A stretch of DNA of 55,066 bases from Dehalococcoidia bacterium UBA1123 (GTDB lineage Bacteria; Chloroflexota; Dehalococcoidia; Lucifugimonadales; UBA1123). The notes under the pieces are model-generated. The model saw only the letters and a program-made list of their open reading frames with translations, had not been told where the DNA came from and searched no databases. The translations under genes were made by a program, and so were the position numbers. Below, piece by piece: positions 43,639 to 52,632 of the stretch (positions are counted from its first letter, which is position 1; each line of letters opens with the position of its first letter). The stretch is taken from assembly GCA_002313895.1 (NCBI GenBank), contig DCAW01000005.1, positions 17,358-72,423 on the forward strand, written 5' to 3'.

Positions 43639-44973
43639 TCAGCCCAGGATTTCTGTTAGAGCGCGAATGTCATTCAGGTTTTCCAAATCAGACACGGCAG
43701 AAATAACATCCTCAGCGCATACGTGACCCAGGATCTCACTTGTTAGGAAGCTGAATTTCTCCACCAGTTCGTCTTGAGGAATGCGGTTCCCATAGTCTCC
43801 ACGAACCAGCCTCGTCTCCGCGGACAGTCGCTGGCCATCTTTCAGCCTAATTGTTGCGGTGGTCAGCGGAATCGCACCCGATATCGCCAGGGTGGGATCA
43901 ATACTCACATTGACTCTGTCCGCGATGCTCCTGACGTCTTGTTCGCCGATGACTTGCGGCCTGAAAACCGTGATGTCGGTCCTGCGATGGACCAGAGCGG
44001 CGGCGACGGCGTATGGCACGTTGAATTTGGCTGCCAGCATATTCTCAGGATATTCTCCGAGCATTCCCTGGAGCATGGACGGCACGGACACATCGACCGC
44101 TTCGACCTCGTCAGTTTGGAAATCACTGGATGCCGTGGCCTGCATGACTGCGTCCAACACCGGATGATTGTAACGACAGCAGGCGTGAAGCTTGAAGTAG
44201 TTCTGTTGAATTCGATACTCGCCACCCAGGCCGTTCACGACGGCGTCGGTGTCGAAGGATTCGCCAATGATCGTCCCGAATACGTCCGACGGGGCGTCGT
44301 CAAGTCCAGTGAAGCCACAGGCGTGCAGGTGGTCTGCCAGAATCCCGTGGAAGCCCGACCGTCCGGGATACAGATTTCGGATCGTTGCGCCCTTGAAGGC
44401 CGTGGTCCAGGTGTTGGCAGGACTCATGGAAGCCGCCAGGTTGATTATCGATCGCACGTCATTAGCAGAGTGCCCGCGGAGTTTCGCCACTGCAGCGGCG
44501 GTTCCAACGGCGCCCCAATGTCCGTGAGAATGGACATTATCTCTGGCCTTGGTGGCTCCGCCTATTCGCGACTCAACCTCGTATCCGACCAGGACCGCTT
44601 CGATGAAACTTCTGCCGCTGGCGCCCATCTCTTCAGCCACCGCCAGCGCGCCAGGGAGGGTATGAATGGCCGGGTGGCCGCCTCCGAACCGGTTCCCTTC
44701 GTCCATCTCCAGCGCGACTCCCGCAGTAGAGTTTACCAGCGTTGCCATCATCGGTTCCGCCGTAAGACCATGCCCCAGGATCGTCGCTGTTCCGGGGCCA
44801 GATCGCTTGGACATGGTCTGGGCAAAATCGGCGTTCTCAGACTCATGGCTGCCTGCGATGATGGCGCCAACCGTGTCGAGCGTGACGTTTCGCACCGCCA
44901 TGATTGCTTCTTCGCTCAGATCATCGCAACTGGTATCAACGACAAATCGGCTCAGTCTGTCCAGATAATCCAC
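43639..44973 (-). CDS. MmgE/PrpD family protein
   Basis: A 444-residue member of the MmgE/PrpD family (2-methylcitrate dehydratase-like and cis-aconitate decarboxylase-like fold). The start is GTG 44973, 7 nt after GGGAGG; the frame could open at TTG 45012 but without a site. Conserved stretches: LDTVGAIIAGSHESEN near residue 40, MDEGNRFGGGHPAIHTLPGALAVAEEMGASGRSFIEAVLVGYEVESRIG, HSHGHWGAVGTAAAVAKLRG and KLHACCRYNHPVLDAV. Such proteins often work in short organic acid metabolism. Together with the nitroreductase it forms a two-gene unit. Confidence 0.88.
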   Translation of the reverse strand: MDYLDRLSRFVVDTSCDDLSEEAIMAVRNVTLDTVGAIIAGSHESENADFAQTMSKRSGPGTATILGHGLTAEPMMATLVNSTAGVALEMDEGNRFGGGHPAIHTLPGALAVAEEMGASGRSFIEAVLVGYEVESRIGGATKARDNVHSHGHWGAVGTAAAVAKLRGHSANDVRSIINLAASMSPANTWTTAFKGATIRNLYPGRSGFHGILADHLHACGFTGLDDAPSDVFGTIIGESFDTDAVVNGLGGEYRIQQNYFKLHACCRYNHPVLDAVMQATASSDFQTDEVEAVDVSVPSMLQGMLGEYPENMLAAKFNVPYAVAAALVHRRTDITVFRPQVIGEQDVRSIADRVNVSIDPTLAISGAIPLTTATIRLKDGQRLSAETRLVRGDYGNRIPQDELVEKFSFLTSEILGHVCAEDVISAVSDLENLNDIRALTEILG

Positions 44974-45180
44974 GATAATGCCTCCCTGTGTGTTCTCCTT
45001 TGAATCGTACAACCGCGCCTCATTGAGAGCAAGTTCGCGGCACTATACGATGCACTGTGGCAAATTTTGAGAAACACCATTTGTTGATCGAAAAATAAAT
45101 TGGAAGGCCCGTTTGACTCCACCGAATCCGATTGCTACACTCGGCCACTGGACCCCAGTCTTTACGTGATAGGAAGTACG

Positions 45181-45630
45181 ATGGTCAAAATCCGGCTATC
45201 AGCCCGTGTTTCAGCTCCAGTCGAAGATGTTTACCAGCACGTCACCGCTTTCGGTGAGGATGGCCTATTGGACGAAGAAATCGTCCACGAACGGTACTCT
45301 GAAGATATTCGTCTCGATGGTGCTGAATATGTCTACACCGAGGATACTCGCATTCACGAGGATGACCCCTCGCAAATCATCACATGGAAATGTAGTTTTG
45401 ACTACCCAAACCAACGGGTTATGAGAGCGGTGGACTCCAATTGGTCGCATCGAACGGACACATTTCACCCAGATCGGGGATTTACCCATTGGACCGTTAT
45501 GTGGGAAATTCAGGACAATTTTTTCCGTAGCCTTATCAAATACTTTGCGTACAAAGTCGGCACGCATCGGTCTTTGAGGCGTCAGGTCATCAACCCTGTG
45601 ATAAAGCATTTTGAGAAGGATTTTCAGTAA
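45181..45630 (+). CDS. SRPBCC (START-like) domain protein
   Basis: A 149-residue polyketide-cyclase/START-like fold protein; ATG 45181 is chosen for the AGGA 8 nt upstream, over an upstream frame at 45100. It has the fold's opening strand IRLSARVSAPVEDVYQHVTAF and, further on, strands ending in HWTVMWEIQ with a C-terminal helix (LRRQVINPVIKHFEKDF). The family binds hydrophobic ligands; no catalytic residue is evident. It precedes a membrane-anchored protein by 23 bp. Confidence 0.7.
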   Translation: MVKIRLSARVSAPVEDVYQHVTAFGEDGLLDEEIVHERYSEDIRLDGAEYVYTEDTRIHEDDPSQIITWKCSFDYPNQRVMRAVDSNWSHRTDTFHPDRGFTHWTVMWEIQDNFFRSLIKYFAYKVGTHRSLRRQVINPVIKHFEKDFQ

Positions 45631-45653
45631 CCCTTTGTCGAGCAAAAGAGTTA

Positions 45654-46871
45654 GTGGTGGTTAGAGCGGCGGTGTCCCGATGGGGACTGGCAATCTTCCT
45701 TTTCGCGTTGGCATCATCAGGCGCCCTCAGATACGGGATGGAAAGCGTTTCGGCGCAGGTTCAAACGCTCACTGTCGAAGGCAAGATATCCAATGCGACC
45801 GCCGGTGGCTCCGAAGTGGCAGGTTTGCCTGTCACGCTTCATCGCATTAGCATCTTCGGCCCAGATGACCTCCTGACGACGTCTGGAGAAAATGGGGAAT
45901 TTCGATTCTACGACGTGGAATTCGATCCTGAGTTGAGCTACGGGGTTTCCGTCCGCTACCAGGAAGCGATCTACGGCACAGACATCGACCTTTCTGCAGG
46001 TTCGCTTAATTCTGTGATGATTACGGTGTTCGATTCGACGATCGATGACGGCGTGATTTCAGCGTCCTCGGCGTCGCTATTGTTTGCTTCGGTGGATCGG
46101 ACGAATCAAACCATTTCTGCACTGGAGATTCTCAGATTGAAAAACAGTTCAGACCGAGCCTACGTCCCAGGAAACGAGCCGATGCAACTGCTGAGATTTG
46201 GCCTTCCCGTAGGAGCAACGAATCTTCAACTTGACACCCGGCTCATCGGCGCAGATTTCGCCAAGGTCGACCTCGGCTTTGCTCTTTTCGCCAGTGTGCC
46301 GCCAGGTGAGCATGAGATCATGTTCTCCTATGATTTTCCGTTTCCAGGCGACGAGTTCACGCTGGAAAAATCCTACCGTTACGGCGCGGACATAATCCGC
46401 GTGTTGGCGCCTCTGGAAACCGTGGCCATACGAAGCGATCACCTAGGCCCAGTGGCCTCTGTCACCATCGGCGAACGACCCTACCAGATCATCGAGTCAG
46501 GCGGCATAGAGCGAGGCGGAAGGATCACCGTCCAATTGGGTGGCCTTCCCGCGGCGACGGCAGTCGACCGCGTTTCTCGGAATCTGGACAGCATACGATT
46601 CGAGTACGCAGCGCCGGCGGCGCTGGTGACGCTCATGATCGGATTGGTGGTGTACGGTGGATTTTGGAAGCGTCGCAGGTCTAACGGAGAAGCGTCGGCG
46701 GCATCCTCGGAGCAAGTTGCTGAGCGTGAGACCATCCATCAAATGATCGCTGAACTTCAAGAGACGTTTGAGAAGGGGAGCCTTCAAGAAGACGATTATC
46801 GCAGGCGTCTGGCAATTCTAAATTCACAACTCACATCACTCGGTCAGTATCCTAACTCAGGGGTTCTCTGA
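45654..46871 (+). CDS. Exported, C-terminally anchored protein with carboxypeptidase-regulatory-like domain
   Basis: A 405-residue protein with an N-terminal signal segment (WGLAIFLFALASSGAL), then a beta-sandwich beginning TVEGKISNATAGGSEVAGLPVTLHRI, the CarboxypepD-regulatory-like pattern. More beta domains follow. A C-terminal transmembrane helix near residue 325 (LVTLMIGLVVYGG), preceded by a long extracellular part, is followed by KRRR and a cytoplasmic coiled-coil tail (SEQVAERETIHQMIAELQE). The start is one of two GTG codons (45654, 45657), without a strong site. Role unknown; the layout resembles accessory proteins of cytochrome biogenesis or surface structures. Confidence 0.65.
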   Translation: MVVRAAVSRWGLAIFLFALASSGALRYGMESVSAQVQTLTVEGKISNATAGGSEVAGLPVTLHRISIFGPDDLLTTSGENGEFRFYDVEFDPELSYGVSVRYQEAIYGTDIDLSAGSLNSVMITVFDSTIDDGVISASSASLLFASVDRTNQTISALEILRLKNSSDRAYVPGNEPMQLLRFGLPVGATNLQLDTRLIGADFAKVDLGFALFASVPPGEHEIMFSYDFPFPGDEFTLEKSYRYGADIIRVLAPLETVAIRSDHLGPVASVTIGERPYQIIESGGIERGGRITVQLGGLPAATAVDRVSRNLDSIRFEYAAPAALVTLMIGLVVYGGFWKRRRSNGEASAASSEQVAERETIHQMIAELQETFEKGSLQEDDYRRRLAILNSQLTSLGQYPNSGVL

Positions 46872-46914
46872 GCAACGCCAAGCCATTTCATGATTTCGAC
46901 ATTTAGCGGGCTAC

Positions 46915-47991
46915 ATGAAGATCACCGGCGTCGAAGCCACGCCACTAAAAACACGCTCGGTCGTCGTCCAAATCTCGACCGACGAAGGCATCTCCGGCAT
47001 AGGTGAATGCACGCCTATGAATCTAGAAGTGCTGGCGCATTTCGTGAACACGGTGCTCCAACCGCTGCTGATCGGCGAAGACCCACTGGACGTCGACAAA
47101 CTCTGGAACGCGATGCTGCTTCGAACATACAAGCTCGGCCCTCACGGCGTCCAACCCGGCGCAATGGTGGGCGTTGGCATCGCATTGTGGGACATCCTGG
47201 GCAAGGTCACTGGCCTGCCGATTTACACTCTGTTGGGTGGTTCGTACAGAGACCGAATCAAGATGTACTGTTCAATTGGCGGCGGCGCTCCGATGACTCC
47301 TGACGAGATGGTCAGCAAAGTGGACGACGCGCTGAACGCGGGGTTCCGCGCAATCAAGATTCGGATGGACTGGGGGCCACACCGTCGCGACTCGGACCCG
47401 GCAAAGGACATGGCAATGTTCACCGCAGTCCGAAAATTTGTGGGTGACGACATCCCGTTGAGCTTCGACGCAAACAATGGCTACTCAGTGTCGACGGCCA
47501 TCAGGCAGGGGTGTCAGTTTGAAGCAATGAACATCTACCATTTCGAGGAGCCTGTCGCGCAGTACGATTACACCGGGATCAAGCAGGTCGCCGACGCGCT
47601 GGACGTTCCGGTATCAGCAGGCGAGCATGAGTACACGCGCTGGCAGTTCCGTGACCTGATCGCTCAGGCCAATCCTGACATCCTGCAACCCGACGTGGTC
47701 AAATGTGGCGGAATCACCGAGATGCGAAAAATAGCGGTCTTGTCAGACACTTTTTCCAAGGATTTCGTGCCGCATCAGACTCAGTCTACGATCGGAACGG
47801 CGGCAAGCCTCCACGTCGTCGCGTCGATTCAGACTGCTAACTAGCCGCAGGAATTCACCGGCGTTCGCCCTGAATTGAACACGATATTCAAAGAACCGTT
47901 GGAATTTAAAGACGGCCACATCACGATGGCGACCGGCCCAGGCTTGGGTCTGGAAATCGACACCGACCGAATGAAAGCGTTCGCGTCGTAG
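46915..47991 (+). pseudogene. Enolase-superfamily (mandelate racemase-like) enzyme cut by a late TAG
   Basis: The frame from ATG 46915 encodes an enolase-superfamily protein: capping domain (MKITGVEATPLKTRSVVV, with GIGECTP), then the barrel with KIR near residue 150. Metal ligands are Asp in SFDANNGYS, Glu in YHFEEPVAQYD and Glu in VSAGEHEYTRW, and a candidate catalytic His in VPHQTQSTIG. TAG at 47842-47844, after IQTAN, interrupts it. The same frame continues PQEFTGVRPELN, ending LGLEIDTDRMKAFAS with TAG at 47989-47991, which is the normal C-terminus (358 codons). All catalytic residues precede the stop, so a truncated product is conceivable but loses part of the barrel and cap. Confidence 0.85.
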
Positions 47992-48016
47992 TCTAGAACC
48001 AGAGCTTGAAAACAAT

Positions 48017-48048
48017 ACAGGGGGCGAATCTGACGACTCGCCTCCTGT
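48017..48048. terminator. Bidirectional terminator between enolase and ATPase genes
   Basis: An imperfect hairpin with ACAGG/CCTGT and GGCGA/TCGCC arms around a short loop lies between two convergent genes, with TTTAA on the right side. Confidence 0.45.
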
Positions 48049-48071
48049 TTAATGCTCGGTTATCTGACCAG

Positions 48072-50075
48072 TCAGTTCTGGTTCTGCGGCGCCATCGCCA
48101 ACATTCGAGATCGGGCAACGTCTAATTGCTTGCCAACGACCGCTCCATTGCTGGGCAGAAGGGCGTTGATGCGTTCAAACATCGTGGCGACGCCGTCAAT
48201 CGTGTGGTCGTTGATTTCGCTGATTAGCGTGTTGTGGTTTTGGAGTAGATAGGCAGCGGGTCTGTAGGGGTCGAAATTGCCTCCGGCAATGCCTTCTGTT
48301 TCAAAATGGGTCTGCAGCCGCGCAGTGATGCGAGGGTTAGCGTCAGTGATTGACCTGAGATTCAACGGATGAGGCAGTTCGTCCCGGTACGCCTCGTTCA
48401 CGAGTTTCAAGTAGAATCCCGGATCCATCAGGTCTTCAATATCGGCGTCGCGAACGCGGGTGATTTCGACCCACTTGATCGGGTTCCGCCGGCCGCTGGG
48501 CGCCGAATCGTTGATGTTCTCGATGTGCTGTTTGTGAGTCGGAGTGACCTCCATAAGCACCGCGACGCTCAGGTAGCTGTCACCCAACAACGAGACAAAG
48601 GACGGCAGATTTTCGGCATTGCCCACAGGAATCACGACCCAACGGGGGTCCAGTTTGAACCGCCCCTGGTTGGCGCAGATTTCGCCGAAAACCTGGAGAT
48701 AGATCAGGTCGGAAGCCGAGTTCACTAACAGACAGTGAGGGGCCAAGAATAGCGTCTGGGCCATCTGGTAACCAAGCGCCATCTCCAGTGGGAACACGGT
48801 TTCCCGATTATTCTTGAGGATGTTCTCTCCAACCACGGTGCCGAGGTCGTCCATGTCCTCGACGGTCCGAACCCGGTTTAGATGATCGAGATTTATCATG
48901 AATGGCGAGTGGGTTGTGTAGACGACCTGGTGCTTGGGGGCCAGCCGTTCGTCGATGAATCTTAAGAAGTCGTATTGGGCCAGCGCGTGAAGGTTCAGTC
49001 CAGGTTCATCCAAAAGCATGACCATGTCGCCCTTCTGCTCCTCCTCCAGTTGGGAGAAGTACACCAGGAACGAGAAGAACCACACGAACCCCTTTGAGCG
49101 CTCATCGAATGGCACCGAGACGCGATGTCGGTCGTTCCAGATGCGGACATGAAGGATCGTTCCCTTGTTCAACGGGGGCGGGTCAGTTGGGTTAGCCTGC
49201 GAGAGGTCGAACTCCACGCGAAGTTGCGTGTTCTGTTTCCAGAACTGAAAAATCTCGTCTGATATGCCGATGGACGCTGATTCGAGTTCAGCCTTCAGGT
49301 ATTCGTAGTTCGTCTGAGTCTCCAGATCGTCCAGATCGGCCCCAACCAGCGAGAGCAGAGCCAGGAAAGTTCGGTCAGCGTCGTCAATGTCGTCGCCGGC
49401 GAACTCTCGTTCTTTAATGTTCTCAATCGAGATTCGCCCATGCATCGCGCTGTAGTTGTCAAAATAGACGAACGTGGGCAGGAATTGCTCTAGCTTCTGG
49501 AGGATTATCTGCTGTCGAATGTCTGTTTGGAACCGCTCCGGCAGGTCGGTGAGCAGTTTCTGGACCGCAGGAGGTTTGACTTCGAGGGACTGAAGACTGT
49601 TTTGCAGGTCCTCCCATGTGTCGGCCTGACCCACAAATTGTTTAACCTCCAACGGTAGGTCAACGGAATCGATAACATGCTGTACGACAGCAGTCTCATC
49701 GATATCAAGTTCCCATGCCCGCTGGTTTTTGTAATTTTTGGATGCAGTCACCAAGTCCGAACGAAGCACGCCTTTGCCGAACTCGGATTCGATGTCTAAT
49801 ATTTCTTCTTCGGAGAGCGTGAATTCTGCTCTGACAACAGTGGCCGGTTCTTCCTCGTGACGGCGCTTGTAGCGAACGTATCCCTTGCGCGGGAAATCAC
49901 GAAGATCAAATGCCCCGTTGGCCCCGCTCACAGGGTTGATGCGCCTTAACGCCTGGAGGAACGCCGTCTTTCCAGACTCGTTCTTGCCTACCATGCAGGT
50001 CACGTTGTCCAACGACACCCAACCGGAGTCGTCGATGCTCCTATAATTCGTTACCCTCGCGCGAGTCAATCTCAT
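48072..50075 (-). CDS. OLD-like AAA ATPase, possible Toprim domain degenerate
   Basis: A 667-residue ABC-type ATPase with N-terminal RSIDD, Walker A GKNESGKT at residues 30-37, a long helical insert, then signature-like RSKGFVWFFSFLVYF. Walker B is MVMLLDEPGLNLHALAQ near residue 335 and an H-loop follows in VYTTHSPFMINLD. The C-terminal part starts like an OLD-family Toprim (LLVNSASDLIYLQVF) but the acidic E-G-x-x-D reads NSASD, so the nuclease site may be lost. OLD proteins act in phage defence or DNA repair. It is monocistronic with GAGG upstream of ATG 50075; no partner helicase or methylase is adjacent. Confidence 0.8.
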   Translation of the reverse strand: MRLTRARVTNYRSIDDSGWVSLDNVTCMVGKNESGKTAFLQALRRINPVSGANGAFDLRDFPRKGYVRYKRRHEEEPATVVRAEFTLSEEEILDIESEFGKGVLRSDLVTASKNYKNQRAWELDIDETAVVQHVIDSVDLPLEVKQFVGQADTWEDLQNSLQSLEVKPPAVQKLLTDLPERFQTDIRQQIILQKLEQFLPTFVYFDNYSAMHGRISIENIKEREFAGDDIDDADRTFLALLSLVGADLDDLETQTNYEYLKAELESASIGISDEIFQFWKQNTQLRVEFDLSQANPTDPPPLNKGTILHVRIWNDRHRVSVPFDERSKGFVWFFSFLVYFSQLEEEQKGDMVMLLDEPGLNLHALAQYDFLRFIDERLAPKHQVVYTTHSPFMINLDHLNRVRTVEDMDDLGTVVGENILKNNRETVFPLEMALGYQMAQTLFLAPHCLLVNSASDLIYLQVFGEICANQGRFKLDPRWVVIPVGNAENLPSFVSLLGDSYLSVAVLMEVTPTHKQHIENINDSAPSGRRNPIKWVEITRVRDADIEDLMDPGFYLKLVNEAYRDELPHPLNLRSITDANPRITARLQTHFETEGIAGGNFDPYRPAAYLLQNHNTLISEINDHTIDGVATMFERINALLPSNGAVVGKQLDVARSRMLAMAPQNQN

Positions 50076-50547
50076 GTTATTTCCTCTTCCCCGGAAAATT
50101 TGGAGCTATGGTAGTGTCTGCATTTTCCGCCAGTATCGGTCAGTATTTTCGGCTCAGGCATTTATGCATTTAGTGAATCGTGCGGATCATGTTTTCGTGC
50201 TGTGTCGTGGTCTCTATTCGCCACGAACTTAAGTCCCACACATTCAACTAGGAGGCTCATCCTTCAATAATTGTATCCGATGCCACTTAGCCTGTCACTG
50301 GCGCCAACACTGGTCTTAGAAATAGACTAGGTAAAAGGCTAACTAAGGTCTTAGACATCGCGCAAGGTGTTTTAGGTTCCCTGGATGTCTCCCATTCGCC
50401 AGATTGTGGAGCCACTGTCTCAAAGTTTGCCTTCAGGAACGCAACAGCCGGACGCTCACGATGTCGCGTCCGACTGTCGGTTATTCCTCGATTTGGCCCT
50501 GCGTTGGAGAATTTTCATCGAGCCGGGTCAGCGATGCATTTCGATGC
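50076..50547. other. 472-bp gap with no recognised feature
   Basis: Between two minus-strand genes. It should hold the promoter of the ATPase gene, but no clear consensus pair, hairpin or short gene was found. Reading frames here are shadows or chance. Confidence 0.5.
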
Positions 50548-51396
50548 CTAAACCTGGCTGTACCCGCTGCCTTCCCTGTCGATGCCCGTGCCTTTTGCGT
50601 CCTGGATCCAATCGAATTCTTTCAGAATTTCCTGACTGTAAGTCACTCTGCCGGTCACTTTGTCCAACGGTTCGCTGGCAAGAAGCAGCGCCGATTTCGC
50701 CATCAGATTAGGATTTTCGCCTCTTGGGTCGTCCATGCCTGTGACCAGATTGTGGAACACGGTTCCCGGAGTCGGCACGACCTGCGATGGCGACACGCAA
50801 GTCACCGAGATTCCGTATTGATAAACTTCCTGAGCGAGTCCTTGAGTGAACCGTTCCAGCGCCGCTTTTTCTGCACCGTAGCACGTTCCGCCGCCGCCAG
50901 CAGGGGCGTCGGGGTACGGGCCTCGACCTGGGCCGATGGCCGCGCCAGACGATATATTTACGATGCTCCCGCACTTGGCTTCGATCATTTCTCCCAAAAC
51001 CATTTGACTGAGCATAAACGGAGCATGAAAGTTCACGGCCCACGACCGCATCCAGCGTCGGACGGGATAGTCCTTGACCGGAATAAAGTACGTCAACGCG
51101 GCGTTGTTGACCAGAACGTCTACGTTCCCATATGCGGCATGGGCCTCCTCAATAAGGCGTTCGCAGTCCTCGGGCACGGAGATGTTCACAGCCGAAGCGG
51201 TGGCTTCTCCTCCATTTTCCTTAATTTCAGACACAGTCTTTTCAAGCGAACCTTCCAGCGGGTGGTCTCCTTCGCGGAGCGTTCGTGCTGCTGCCACAAC
51301 TTTGCCGCCTTCAGCCGCAAATTCCCTTGCGATCTCAGCGCCAATGCCCCGGCTGGCGCCGGTGATTACGCATACTTTCCCATCCAGTTTACCCAT
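50548..51396 (-). CDS. Short-chain dehydrogenase/reductase
   Basis: A 282-residue SDR. ATG 51396 is preferred because GGAGGAA lies 7 nt upstream; the open frame extends 80 codons further but without homology. NAD(P)-binding VITGASRGIGAEIAREF, structural NNAAL, Ser in NISSGAAIG and the Tyr-Lys active site in GGGTCYGAEKAALERF (Tyr-x3-Lys) are intact. SPSQVVPTPG is the usual post-active-site segment. Reaction unknown. Confidence 0.86.
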   Translation of the reverse strand: MGKLDGKVCVITGASRGIGAEIAREFAAEGGKVVAAARTLREGDHPLEGSLEKTVSEIKENGGEATASAVNISVPEDCERLIEEAHAAYGNVDVLVNNAALTYFIPVKDYPVRRWMRSWAVNFHAPFMLSQMVLGEMIEAKCGSIVNISSGAAIGPGRGPYPDAPAGGGGTCYGAEKAALERFTQGLAQEVYQYGISVTCVSPSQVVPTPGTVFHNLVTGMDDPRGENPNLMAKSALLLASEPLDKVTGRVTYSQEILKEFDWIQDAKGTGIDREGSGYSQV

Positions 51397-51621
51397 GATT
51401 TTTCCTCCTTGATTTTCGAGAATGAAAGCAGCCTCATTATATAACAGCAATAGTTCCAGACGGTATGCCGCGTTACATCGGCCCAGGCGCGGTATTGAAA
51501 CGTCTCCTGAGACGATTATTTTCCAGAACGGCTTCGAAGGCCATGCGAATGCCCTTTCCGTCTTGATGGGTGGTTCGACATGGTGTAGAGTCCGCATCAG
51601 ATTGCACAGGAGGATTGCCAG

Positions 51622-52536
51622 ATGACAGAGAATCAAGTTCCGACCAAAGCCGAGGTCATGTCATATTTACGAGATGATCGAAACTGGGGCCGTTGGGGTG
51701 ACAAAGGTTCGGCGGGAGCGATCAACCTGATCACTCCCGAGAAACGAATCGCAGCCGCAAAGCTGGTGCAAAACGGGCGCACGGTGTCGCTGAGCCGTCC
51801 TCTGCCTGTGACTCCGACAGCGGAGAACCCCAGACCTGCCCAACACTATATGACAGTCATGGACAGGCCTCCTGGCGGAGCGGCGATGGATTTTTATGGC
51901 GTGTTCTATCACGGGACCGCGACCACCCACATCGACGCTCTTTGCCATGTGTGGGACGACGGCGGCATGTGGGATGGGAAAACGCCTGACGAAATCCTGG
52001 GCTTCAGCGGCGCGACCTATGGGACAGTGGACGAGTGGAGCGACGGAATACTGACCCGCGGCGTCCTGCTTGACGTTCCCAAGCACAGAGGCAAGCCATA
52101 CGTCACACTGGACGAGCCTGTCCACGGTTGGGAGCTAGAGGAGATCGCCGTTGCCGAGAGCGTGACACTGGAACCCGGAGACGCCGTGATGGTGTACAGC
52201 GGACGGGAAGCCTACGCGGCAGACAACGGCGGAACCTGGGGAGGCCGACCAACTCGACCCGGACTCCATGCCTCGTGCCTGAAGTTCGTTCGGGAAAACG
52301 ACGTGTCGATCCTCGGGTGGGACATGATGGACGCCGGCCCCAACGAGTATGATATTCCCTGGTCAGTCCACGGCGTTATATTCGCCTACGGCGTCGCCCT
52401 GCTCGACAATTCGTTGCTGGAGCCCCTTGCCAATGTCTGCACTGAGGAGAACCGATACGAGTTCATGCTGACGATCAATCCACTGAACGTAGTCGGAGGC
52501 ACAGGGTCGCCAGTAAACCCGATCGCGGTTTTCTAG
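51622..52536 (+). CDS. Cyclase family protein (kynurenine formamidase-like)
   Basis: A 304-residue metal-dependent hydrolase of the cyclase/KynB family. The metal site reads YHGTATTHIDALCHVW near residue 98, which is the H-G-T-H-x-D-x-P/C-H pattern with a one-residue insertion, with further ligands in the late His of WSVHGVIF. GAINLITPEKR near the N-terminus is typical. Strong AGGAGG lies before the ATG. Paralogous families of this type are reported in SAR202. The substrate could be a formamide, lactone or imide. Confidence 0.87.
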   Translation: MTENQVPTKAEVMSYLRDDRNWGRWGDKGSAGAINLITPEKRIAAAKLVQNGRTVSLSRPLPVTPTAENPRPAQHYMTVMDRPPGGAAMDFYGVFYHGTATTHIDALCHVWDDGGMWDGKTPDEILGFSGATYGTVDEWSDGILTRGVLLDVPKHRGKPYVTLDEPVHGWELEEIAVAESVTLEPGDAVMVYSGREAYAADNGGTWGGRPTRPGLHASCLKFVRENDVSILGWDMMDAGPNEYDIPWSVHGVIFAYGVALLDNSLLEPLANVCTEENRYEFMLTINPLNVVGGTGSPVNPIAVF

Positions 52537-52563
52537 GGTTTGGGCCGCCCTTTTGACAATTAG

Positions 52564-52604
52564 ACGACCTGCCCGTGAACGGTTCATATTCACGGGCAGG
52601 TCGT
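52564..52604. terminator. Bidirectional 16-bp terminator hairpin
   Basis: Perfect 16-bp arms (ACGACCTGCCCGTGAA and complement) around a 9-nt loop lie between the convergent cyclase and aminotransferase genes. It is T-rich on the right (ATTGGTTTC). Confidence 0.7.
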
Positions 52605-52632
52605 ATTGGTTTCATTTGGTTTGGCAAAGAGA

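Noticed and set aside
43774..45003. 409-residue plus-strand frame opposite MmgE/PrpD, and similar long frames at 5212-6285, 7529-8530 and 34736-35632.
   Set aside because: They lie fully opposite genes with clear homology and have no family motifs; they are antisense shadows.
30881..47844. TAG recoding (amber suppression or pyrrolysine) to explain the five in-frame TAG codons.
   Set aside because: TAG is the commonest stop of the intact genes here (for example at 2016, 5395, 10453, 15694, 20076, 26927, 27511, 29428, 35873, 39284), so wholesale recoding would extend many proteins.
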